In this document: positions 7,430-14,000 of the stretch, one piece after another
How the letters are laid out: every line of letters starts with the position of its first letter
How positions within the stretch are numbered: the stretch's first letter is position 1
NCBI GenBank assembly: GCA_902477055.1
Contig: CABSFY010000005.1
Location: 1-38,353 of the forward strand
Source of the DNA: an uncultured Eubacteriales bacterium
GTDB lineage: Bacteria > Bacillota > Clostridia > Oscillospirales > Oscillospiraceae
Direction of reading: 5' to 3'
DNA: 38,353 nucleotides
Notes under the pieces: generated by a model
The model's database searches: none
Seen by the model: the letters and a program-made list of their open reading frames with translations, nothing else
Told to the model about the DNA's origin: nothing
Program-made: the position numbers and the translations under genes

Positions 7430-7623
7430 CAAAAGTGAAACAGGTCCTTGACGAGGTCAAAGAGCTGCGCGATTTTCTGCACGACGATCAGCAGGACGAC
7501 GACCAGGCCCGCAAGCGTCGTCATCGTCGCCTGCTCCTCTCGGCCGGAGCGAACGAGGACCTGATTCAGTATGGACACAATAATACCGACGGCTGCAATC
7601 TTGAATATCAGATCTATTTCCAT
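7429..7623 (-). CDS. spoIIIAC: Stage III sporulation protein AC
   Basis: A 64-residue protein with two transmembrane helices (IDLIFKIAAVGIIVSILNQVLV and TMTTLAGLVVVLLIVVQKIAQLF), the exact size and topology of SpoIIIAC. The pattern 'IAAVGIIVSILNQVL...GREEQATMTTLAGLVVVL' is diagnostic. ATG at 7623 follows one base after the spoIIIAB stop codon. It overlaps spoIIIAD by one base. Confidence 0.94.
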   Translation of the reverse strand: MEIDLIFKIAAVGIIVSILNQVLVRSGREEQATMTTLAGLVVVLLIVVQKIAQLFDLVKDLFHF

Positions 7624-7624
7624 T

Positions 7625-8125
7625 TTACAGAACTAATATGACCAACGCCGCCCCGGCGGCCATGCCTAAAACGGCATAACTCTTTGCCAAGGGGCGCTTT
7701 TCGGTTTCCGTTCGTTTCAGCGCCGTGCGAAGGCGCTCCTGTGTCAAGGTCAGCAGGCGGTTGCCGCCGTCGAGGTCGAAGCGTCCCAGATTGTCGCAAA
7801 GCTCCAGCAGCGCCATGGCAGCATCACTCGGCAGACTCAACCGGCTTTCCTCCAACGCTTCTTCCGCCGCGTGGCGGCGGCCAAGCTCAACACGCTTGCC
7901 AAATGTGGTAAAAAACACCTGCGTTTCTCCTCGACTGCGCTTCGCCGTCACGCTGCAAAGCTCCGGCAGCGGCAGGAGGGTATAATTTAGCTCGCATTTC
8001 AGCAGCTCCAGTGCCGCCAACAGCTCCCGCAGTTGCCGGAGCTGGCGGTAAAGGCGGACGGCGCGAGCGATGCCATAACCGCCGGACCCGCCGATGATAA
8101 GAATAATTCCAATCACTTTAAGCAA
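7625..8125 (-). CDS. spoIIIAB: Stage III sporulation protein AB
   Basis: A 166-residue protein flanked by an N-terminal helix (LKVIGIILIIGGSGGYGIA) and a C-terminal helix (YAVLGMAAGAALVILVL), with a cytoplasmic helical middle containing LRELLAALELLKCELNYTLLPLPEL, the SpoIIIAB hallmark. It is related to the GspF-type platform proteins of type II secretion. The start codon is TTG at 8125: AAGGAGG lies about 10 nt upstream and no ATG is near. It overlaps the end of spoIIIAA by 8 bp. Confidence 0.92.
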   Translation of the reverse strand: MLKVIGIILIIGGSGGYGIARAVRLYRQLRQLRELLAALELLKCELNYTLLPLPELCSVTAKRSRGETQVFFTTFGKRVELGRRHAAEEALEESRLSLPSDAAMALLELCDNLGRFDLDGGNRLLTLTQERLRTALKRTETEKRPLAKSYAVLGMAAGAALVILVL

Positions 8126-8993
8126 CTTCCGCGTTCCTCCTTCGTATTGCCAGTTTCCGTCCGCTTTGCAGCAGCATCAGCGTGTCGAACGTCCCGGAGG
8201 CCATGAGCCGCCGGTAGACCGGACGCTGATCCAATTCCTCAAAGGACGCGGCGTGGACCGTCGCAAGAAAGCGCACGCCGCAATACCCCGCCCGGACGAT
8301 CGCGTCCACGTCGTCCTCGGCGCTGATCTCATCCACGGCGATCCACTTCGGATTCATGCTGCGCAGCAGCATCTCGATCGCCCTTGCCTTCGCGATACCG
8401 GACAGCACGTCCGTGTGTGCGCCGAGGTCAAACTGCGGCATTCCCTCCCGGCAGGCGGCAAGCTCCAACCGTTCGTCTGCAACGCAGACGCGCCAGCCGA
8501 AGCGTTTGGAGCATTGCCGAATCAAATCACGTAACATTGTCGTCTTTCCACACCCGGGCTGGCCGAGAAGAAGCGCCGAGGCCGGGTTTGTCCACAGCTC
8601 GTCCGCTGCGCGATCAGCAGCACCGAAGATTTGACGAGCGATACGGAGATTCACAGAAGAAAGCTCCTTGAGCGTATACAGTTCGCCGTCGCGATAAACA
8701 CCTGTCCCGCAGATGCCGATACGATGCCCGCCTGCGATTGTGACGAAGCCGGTTTTCAGCGTATCGCGCGCCGCATAAATGGCTTGTCCTGTCGCGCGGC
8801 CGAGGATATCCTCTAGCATTGCCCGCGTTACCGTCCGACCGCGCAGCGCATACTCCCGGTCACCGCAACACACGCTGACTTCTCGACCCATCCGGAAGCG
8901 GACCTCCTCGATCGCATACCGTTCTCCCAGCCGCAGCAGCTCCGCGCGAAGCTCCGGCGGGCAGACCGCCAGCGCCTGTCCGATCGCATCCAT
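8118..8993 (-). CDS. spoIIIAA: Stage III sporulation protein AA, AAA ATPase
   Basis: A 291-residue ATPase that energises the SpoIIIA channel, related to the GspE/PilB secretion ATPases. It has an N-terminal region with 'EEVRFRMGREVSV', a Walker A loop (LLLGQPGCGKTTMLRDL, about 139-155), and a Walker B region (WIAVDEISAEDDVDAI, about 211-226) followed by 'ATVHAASFEEL', the His-box-like segment. It is cytoplasmic, in the mother cell. The start is ATG at 8993, 7 nt after GAGGTG; an in-frame GTG at 8999 is too close to that site. First gene of the operon; a sigma-E-type promoter candidate lies at 9012-9038. Confidence 0.95.
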   Translation of the reverse strand: MDAIGQALAVCPPELRAELLRLGERYAIEEVRFRMGREVSVCCGDREYALRGRTVTRAMLEDILGRATGQAIYAARDTLKTGFVTIAGGHRIGICGTGVYRDGELYTLKELSSVNLRIARQIFGAADRAADELWTNPASALLLGQPGCGKTTMLRDLIRQCSKRFGWRVCVADERLELAACREGMPQFDLGAHTDVLSGIAKARAIEMLLRSMNPKWIAVDEISAEDDVDAIVRAGYCGVRFLATVHAASFEELDQRPVYRRLMASGTFDTLMLLQSGRKLAIRRRNAEVA

Positions 8994-9011
8994 CACCACT
9001 CACCTCGCTGT

Positions 9012-9038
9012 ATTCTATGCGCCGGGCAAAAAAATAGA
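9012..9038 (-). promoter_or_regulatory. Candidate sigma-E promoter for spoIIIA operon
   Basis: On the minus strand a -10-like CATAGAAT (9019-9012) matches the sporulation sigma-E -10 consensus CATAcAnT at seven of eight positions; the T-rich TCTATTT (9038-9032), 12 nt further up, could act as the -35. The spoIIIA operon is sigma-E controlled in Bacillus. The spacer is slightly short and the -35 coincides with the T-run of the preceding terminator, so this is a candidate only. Confidence 0.42.
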
Positions 9039-9078
9039 ACCGCCTCCGCAGACGGTCCGGTCCGTCCGCAGAGGCGGT
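9031..9078 (-). terminator. Rho-independent terminator after ECF-transporter gene
   Basis: A 17-bp stem with two mismatches (9039-9055 with 9062-9078, 6-nt loop) followed on the minus strand by TCTATTTTTTT (9038-9028). It begins 16 nt after the stop of the ECF-transporter gene and insulates the spoIIIA operon from it. Confidence 0.85.
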
Positions 9079-9093
9079 GAAAAAGCGATCAAA

Positions 9094-9714
9094 TTATGCT
9101 GATTTACGATATAACGCGTGATAAACGCCCTTACTGATACCGCTGCCAAGCACGGCGCACAGCAGCGCTTCGATCAGGCCCTGAACGCCGACCATCAGCA
9201 CGATAAACATCAAGAAGTTGCTCGCTCCGTAGTAGGCTACAAGGCTTTGAATGTAATCAGTGCGGTAGAAGCACAGGCACAGCGTACCCATAAAGAAGAT
9301 CGTGTTGAGAAGCGCACCGCTCAGCGAGGCGAGAACAAAGGCGAGCATGTTCTTCGACTTCGGAATCACGCGATGCAGCCAGCGGAAGATCATGCCGCAG
9401 CACCAGCCCATCAGTGTCCGCGTCGGAACACACACAAGGAAGGTGAAAAACGGCTGGATCGCCAACAGCGTCACACCGAACTGGCTCTTCCCGAAGCATT
9501 CGGCAAAGCTGATGAGGCCAAATACCAGGCCGAGGATCGCGCCGCCGCTTGGGCCGAGCAAAATCGCGCCGACGATGACCGGCACCTGCAAGATGGTCAT
9601 TTCCAGACCGAACGTTTTGATCATGCCGAGGCCGGTGACCTCCAACAGCAGAAGCACTGCCGTCAAAACGCCGAGCTGTGTCAGATAAAGGATACGGGAA
9701 TGTTGCTTTTTCAA
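9094..9714 (-). CDS. ECF transporter S component (vitamin uptake), substrate unknown
   Basis: A 206-residue membrane protein with about six helices. It begins SRILYLTQLGVLTAVLLLLEVTGLGMIKTFGLEMTILQVPVIVGAILLGPSGGAILGLVFGLISF, the N-terminal helices and loop-1 pattern of energy-coupling-factor S components; the A-x-x-x-A-like small-residue face in helix 1 (that contacts EcfT) is not sharply visible. It would bind one vitamin and work with a shared EcfAA'T module encoded elsewhere. It resembles the pantothenate-type subgroup in overall pattern, but no riboswitch or biosynthetic gene is near to fix the ligand. Start is TTG at 9714, with AGGAGG 8 nt upstream. It has its own promoter candidate inside the end of ftsK and a strong terminator. 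Confidence 0.82.
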   Translation of the reverse strand: MKKQHSRILYLTQLGVLTAVLLLLEVTGLGMIKTFGLEMTILQVPVIVGAILLGPSGGAILGLVFGLISFAECFGKSQFGVTLLAIQPFFTFLVCVPTRTLMGWCCGMIFRWLHRVIPKSKNMLAFVLASLSGALLNTIFFMGTLCLCFYRTDYIQSLVAYYGASNFLMFIVLMVGVQGLIEALLCAVLGSGISKGVYHALYRKSA

Positions 9715-9760
9715 TTTGAATTCCTCCTGCTGTCGCTCCCGTTAGCGGGATGCAACGCAA

Positions 9761-9790
9761 ATTATATTTGTTAAGGAATTTCTTCCTCAA
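9761..9790 (-). promoter_or_regulatory. Sigma-A promoter for ECF-transporter gene
   Basis: TTGAGG (9790-9785), an 18-nt spacer and a perfect TATAAT (9766-9761) on the minus strand, overlapping the last codons of ftsK. A 5-bp hairpin (TCCCG/CGGGA, 9737-9750) lies in the short leader that follows; no riboswitch-sized structure fits there. Confidence 0.55.
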
Positions 9791-12335
9791 CAGCGGGGTG
9801 ATCGGGAACATAGGTGCCGTTTTGCATCTGTTCCCACTGCTCCTTTGTAATCAGGAGCTGGCGGGGCTTCGCGCCCTCGAAGGGGCCGACGATGCCGCGT
9901 TCCTCCATCTCGTCCACAATGCGCGCAGCGCGGGCATAGCCGAGCTTCAGGCGGCGCTGGAGCATGGAAACGGAGGCCTGACCGGTTTCAAGGATGACCT
10001 CGACGGCCTGCGGCAGCAGCTCGTCACCGTCAGAAGCGTCCTGTGCAGTGGACTTGGTGCCTTCGCCGCCCTTGCCGCCCTGCTCGACGCGCTTTTCAAT
10101 CTGTTCCATGACCTCGGTCGAGTAATCGCTGGCGCACTGCGATTTGATTGCCGCAACAACCTGCTGGACCTCCTCGTCGGTGATAAGGCAGCCCTGCACA
10201 CGCTTGGGCTTGCCCTGCCCGAGCGGTGCAAAGAGCATATCGCCCTTGCCGACGAGCTTTTCCGCGCCCTGCGTGTCAAGAATAATGCGCGATTCCATCG
10301 AGGACGACACCGCAAACGCGATACGTGACGGGATATTCGCCTTCATCAGACCGGTAATAACGTCCGCAGACGGACGCTGGGTCGCAATGACCAGATGGAT
10401 ACCGGAAGCACGGCCCATCTGCGCAATGCGGCAGATGGATTCTTCCACTTCTTTTGCCGCGACGAGCATCAAATCGGCCAGCTCGTCGATTACGACAACG
10501 ATCTGCTCCATCGGTTTTTGCTCCGGGTCACTGCGAATGGCCTTGTTATACGACTCAATATCGCGCACGCCCTCCTCGGACATCAGCCGGTAGCGGCGCA
10601 TCATCTCCGTCACCGTCCATTGCAGCGCACCTGCCGCCTTCTTCGGATCAGTCACGACGGGAATGAGCAGATGCGGGATGCCGTTATAAACGCCCAGCTC
10701 GACCATCTTCGGGTCCACCATGATGAGCTTGACCTCGTCGGGCTTGGCCTTATACAGCAGTGACACGATCAGCGTGTTCATGCAAACGGACTTACCGGAG
10801 CCGGTCGTACCGGCAATCAGCATATGCGGCAGCTTGGAAATATCGCCGACGATGCAGTTGCCGCTGATGTCCTTGCCGACGGCGAAGGAGATCTTCGAGC
10901 GGCTGTTTCGGAACGCGGGCGAATCGATAACCTCGCGGGCCGAAACGACGTTGACGATCTTGTTCGGGACTTCAATGCCGACGACGGAGATCATGTCCGG
11001 GATGGCCGAAACGCGCACGCCGGATGCGCCCAGCGCAAGGGCGATATCATCGGAAAGATTTGTAATTTTAGAGAGCTTCACGCCGGGGTCCAGCTCCAAC
11101 TCATAGCGCGTGATGGACGGACCGCGGATGACGTTGACGATATGGGCATCCACACCGAAGCTCGTCAGCGTGTCAGACAGACGTCTGGAATTTTCCTGCA
11201 TCTCTGCCGTTGCATCCGCCGTACTCTGGCGGCGCTGCGTCAAAAGCGACATCGGCGGGAAGGTATATTGCTGTACCGGGGACTCGGCGTTCTTCGCGAT
11301 CTCATCAGCGACCTCGACGGCGGAAGCCTCGGCCTCGCCCTTTTTTAGCTTTTCGACGCTCTCCTCGCGCTTGAGCTCCGGCATACCGGAGGGCATTATG
11401 ATGCGCGGCTCCTCCTGCGCGGGCTGCTCCTGCACGGGTTCGGGAGCGGGCGCTGTCGGTTTTTCATCCTCGATGGGGTCATGCAGCTCGATCTCGTCGA
11501 TCGTGACCTGCTTCTCCTGCGCGTCGATACGGCGCAGCTTTTCGTCACTGACCGGTGCAGGCGGTGCAGCCTCCTCCGGCTCCGCCTTCTTGGCCCCACA
11601 CTTCTTCTTGCCCTCGGTGAGCTGCGGCGGGTCGTCAACCGGAATATCAATATCTGCCGCCGTCGCCTTTTTGCGTTCGCGGCGCTCCTGCTGCATGGCC
11701 GTCACGCGGCTCACCAGCCGTTCGGCGGGGTCCTCCTCCGGTTCTTCCTCCGGCTCCGGGTCCAGACGCGGACGATTTTTGATCGCGCTGATGAGGCTGT
11801 TGATGGTAATGCCCATGCAGCCCATAAATTGCAGGACAATCAGCAGGAACAGGACGATAATGCCGCCGATCTTCGTCAGCGCGGCGGAGAGCAGACCGCC
11901 CAGCAGGCCGGGAATCACGCCTCCGGTCTCCCAGGCTTTGCCCCCCTCATAGAGTGCTTTGATGCTCAAGCCGTAATCCTCGCTGAAGGCCGCGCAGAAG
12001 ATATGTACCAGCGCAGAAAGCGTGATAAGCAGCGTGACCTGGCAGAAAATGCGCAGACGGACCGGCTTTTTCTTCCCGCGCAGCAGCGTCACGCCGACAA
12101 CCATCAGCACGGCGGGCAGCAGATAGCGGCCAACCTGTCCCAGCAGACCGCCGATCAGCTTCGCTGTCGGAGCAATTAAAAAAGCATCGGTGTCAAAGCA
12201 GCAGATCAGGCAGAAGATCGCCATGATGATGCACAGCACGCCGCCAAGCTCACGGCGGTTCTGCGCCTGCTTTGCCTGCGCCGAGGCGTGCTGCTTGGCG
12301 CGGGTCGCGGGCTTTTTATTCTGTTTGGATGCCAT
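9771..12335 (-). CDS. ftsK: DNA translocase FtsK/SpoIIIE
   Basis: An 854-residue septal DNA pump. Four N-terminal transmembrane helices lie at about 30-180 (e.g. ELGGVLCIIMAIFCLICCF and GGIIVLFLLIVLQFMGCMGI). An acidic, Pro-rich linker of about 180 residues follows. The motor domain (about 370-780) has Walker A (AGTTGSGKSVCMNTL) and Walker B (VVVIDELADLM), and the C-terminal winged-helix gamma domain (about 785-850, ELLPQAVEVILETGQASVSMLQRRLKLGYARAARI) reads chromosome polarity sequences. In spore-formers this protein translocates the chromosome into the forespore and clears DNA from division septa; one protein may do both. ATG at 12335 has AAGGGGGG 7 nt upstream and lies 13 nt after the upstream gene. 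Confidence 0.96.
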   Translation of the reverse strand: MASKQNKKPATRAKQHASAQAKQAQNRRELGGVLCIIMAIFCLICCFDTDAFLIAPTAKLIGGLLGQVGRYLLPAVLMVVGVTLLRGKKKPVRLRIFCQVTLLITLSALVHIFCAAFSEDYGLSIKALYEGGKAWETGGVIPGLLGGLLSAALTKIGGIIVLFLLIVLQFMGCMGITINSLISAIKNRPRLDPEPEEEPEEDPAERLVSRVTAMQQERRERKKATAADIDIPVDDPPQLTEGKKKCGAKKAEPEEAAPPAPVSDEKLRRIDAQEKQVTIDEIELHDPIEDEKPTAPAPEPVQEQPAQEEPRIIMPSGMPELKREESVEKLKKGEAEASAVEVADEIAKNAESPVQQYTFPPMSLLTQRRQSTADATAEMQENSRRLSDTLTSFGVDAHIVNVIRGPSITRYELELDPGVKLSKITNLSDDIALALGASGVRVSAIPDMISVVGIEVPNKIVNVVSAREVIDSPAFRNSRSKISFAVGKDISGNCIVGDISKLPHMLIAGTTGSGKSVCMNTLIVSLLYKAKPDEVKLIMVDPKMVELGVYNGIPHLLIPVVTDPKKAAGALQWTVTEMMRRYRLMSEEGVRDIESYNKAIRSDPEQKPMEQIVVVIDELADLMLVAAKEVEESICRIAQMGRASGIHLVIATQRPSADVITGLMKANIPSRIAFAVSSSMESRIILDTQGAEKLVGKGDMLFAPLGQGKPKRVQGCLITDEEVQQVVAAIKSQCASDYSTEVMEQIEKRVEQGGKGGEGTKSTAQDASDGDELLPQAVEVILETGQASVSMLQRRLKLGYARAARIVDEMEERGIVGPFEGAKPRQLLITKEQWEQMQNGTYVPDHPAVEEEIP

Positions 12336-12348
12336 ATCGCATCCCCCC

Positions 12349-13188
12349 TTATGAGTTAATCAGTGAGATGAACAGCAAAATTGCCGCCGCACCCCAGCAG
12401 TAATAAGCAAACACATTGAGCTTGTACCGCTCCAGCAGATAGCGGAAATACTGAATGGCAAGATAGCCGGTCACAGTTGTGCAGACGACCGTCAGCAGAC
12501 ACGTCGGGATCGTCATCCAGAAGAAGCTGCCGAAGCAGATCGCGCGGACGAGCCGGTAAAAGAATAACACAAGATGAAACGCCAGCGTCAACAGATAGCT
12601 GAACCGGAGATTATACCGCGGCGAAAAGCCGCGCACCCGACCGATGCAGACCGACGCGCCGAAGGAGGACAATCCCGGGAAAATCGCCAGCGCGCGCATC
12701 AGGCCAATCAAAAAGCCGTCGGAGATCAGGGCGTATTTTTCATCCTTCTGCCCCACTGCACCGCGGCAGCACAGGAAGATCAGCCCGCCGTTGACGAGGA
12801 AAAACGCCGCGACCAGCACCAGATGGCTGATTTCCTCCGCCGAGGACAGGAAAATCAGCGACACCAGCATCGGCAGCAGGGCAACCACACCCAGCACCAT
12901 ACTGCGCCGGAGGGCATAGTCGGGCCGTTCTCCGCGCCGCAGCCGCCGCAGGCCGGTCATCGTCAGCCATTCCGTTCGCATCGCGCGGGCCTCCGGCCGG
13001 AAGGCAAGAAAAATCGCCAGAACGACACCGGCGGAAATCGCGGCATGAATATAATACCCGTCGCTCTCTGCAAGAGAGGTCAGGCCAAATGCGCTTTGCA
13101 GAATTGCCGCGTGACCGGCAAATGAAATCGGCAGCAGCTCCGTAAAGCCGCCGAACAGCGCATATAAAACAGCTTCCCAAAGTTTCAA
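12349..13188 (-). CDS. UppP/BacA-family membrane protein, catalytic residues lost
   Basis: A 279-residue polytopic protein with the fold pattern of undecaprenyl-diphosphate phosphatase. The first repeat reads GGFTELLPISFAGH (13-26), where active UppP has (E/Q)xxxE and PxSSxGH: the first acidic residue is Gly13 and the second motif serine is Phe23. The second repeat reads PGLSSFG (171-177), where active enzymes have PGxSRSG: the essential Arg is Ser175. Glu17 and His26 remain. It is thus a probable pseudoenzyme or an enzyme with another chemistry. The start is TTG 13188 because AGAGGAG lies 8 nt upstream and the N-terminus then fits the family; a longer frame to 13266 would start inside the promoter. 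It sits between tepA and ftsK. Confidence 0.85.
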   Translation of the reverse strand: MKLWEAVLYALFGGFTELLPISFAGHAAILQSAFGLTSLAESDGYYIHAAISAGVVLAIFLAFRPEARAMRTEWLTMTGLRRLRRGERPDYALRRSMVLGVVALLPMLVSLIFLSSAEEISHLVLVAAFFLVNGGLIFLCCRGAVGQKDEKYALISDGFLIGLMRALAIFPGLSSFGASVCIGRVRGFSPRYNLRFSYLLTLAFHLVLFFYRLVRAICFGSFFWMTIPTCLLTVVCTTVTGYLAIQYFRYLLERYKLNVFAYYCWGAAAILLFISLINS

Positions 13189-13236
13189 GATGCAAGCTCC
13201 TCTGTCTATGTTACGAAAATGCAGACCTTGGCTAAC

Positions 13237-13245
13237 ATTATAACA
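13237..13245 (-). promoter_or_regulatory. Extended -10 promoter for uppP-like/ftsK
   Basis: TGTTATAAT on the minus strand: a perfect TATAAT (13242-13237) preceded by the TGn extended -10. No good -35 is present at 17 nt, as expected for extended -10 promoters. It lies about 50 nt before the TTG start. Confidence 0.55.
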
Positions 13246-13268
13246 CAGAAAGCTGTAAATTACCATAT

Positions 13269-13946
13269 TTATTTCTCGACGCGCTTCGATTTTCCGATCA
13301 TCCGGTGCAGCTCGGAAAGCGCGTCGTGCAGACCGCCCAGCCGGTCGATCAGGCCGCTTTTGACCGCCTCCTTGCCGTAAACGATCGTTCCGACGTCCGT
13401 TGCAATCTCACCCGTCGCCATCATATAGCGCTCGAACGTTGCTTTTTTGATTTTGGAATTCCGCGTAACAAAATCTGCAATCTGCTCTTGAATGCGCTGG
13501 AAATAATGATACGTAGCCGGCGCACCGACGACTACGCCGCTCATGCGCACCGGGTGGATCATCATGCTGGCCGTCGGGGCAATCATGCTTTTCTTCGCCG
13601 ACACCGCCAGAGGGATGCCAATCGAATGCCCGCCGCCGAGGACAAGCGAAACCGACGGTTTTTTCATTCCTGCGATTAACTCGGAGATTGCAAGCCCCGC
13701 CTCGATGTCCCCGCCGACCGTGTTGAGCAGCAGAAGCAGCCCGTCGATCTCCTCCGATTCCTCAATGGCTGCCAGCAGCGGCAGCACGTGCTCATATTTT
13801 GTTGTTTTCACCGTTTCCGGCGCGACCTGATGCCCCTCGATCTGCCCGATGATGGTCAGCGTGTAGATGCTCCCCTGCTCCGTTTTCGTCAGGCCCGCGC
13901 CAAAATCCTCGATGCGCTCCTGCGTCATGCTCTTATCCTCGCCCAT
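13269..13946 (-). CDS. tepA: ClpP-like protease, TepA family
   Basis: A 225-residue cytoplasmic serine protease of the ClpP fold. The nucleophile is expected at Ser108 (LGGGHSIGIPLA) and the His at 131 (MMIHPV), with INTVGGD-like NTVGGDIEAGLAIS (75-88) forming the oxyanion side. TepA of B. subtilis was linked to protein export and spore development; its true substrates are unclear. In Bacillus tepA also sits next to spoIIIE, and here only the uppP-like gene lies between. Start ATG 13946 has AGGAG 7 nt upstream, preferred over a TTG at 13964. It reads away from the plus-strand TSCPD gene. Confidence 0.9.
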   Translation of the reverse strand: MGEDKSMTQERIEDFGAGLTKTEQGSIYTLTIIGQIEGHQVAPETVKTTKYEHVLPLLAAIEESEEIDGLLLLLNTVGGDIEAGLAISELIAGMKKPSVSLVLGGGHSIGIPLAVSAKKSMIAPTASMMIHPVRMSGVVVGAPATYHYFQRIQEQIADFVTRNSKIKKATFERYMMATGEIATDVGTIVYGKEAVKSGLIDRLGGLHDALSELHRMIGKSKRVEK

Positions 13947-14000
13947 AGCCGCGCTCCTTTGCAATCGTTTTCCCGTTTAGTGTTTCCGGGAATACATTTT

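Noticed and set aside
9715..9770. A riboswitch before the ECF-transporter gene to reveal its vitamin.
   Set aside because: The gap is only 56 nt with one 5-bp hairpin; no known vitamin riboswitch fits.
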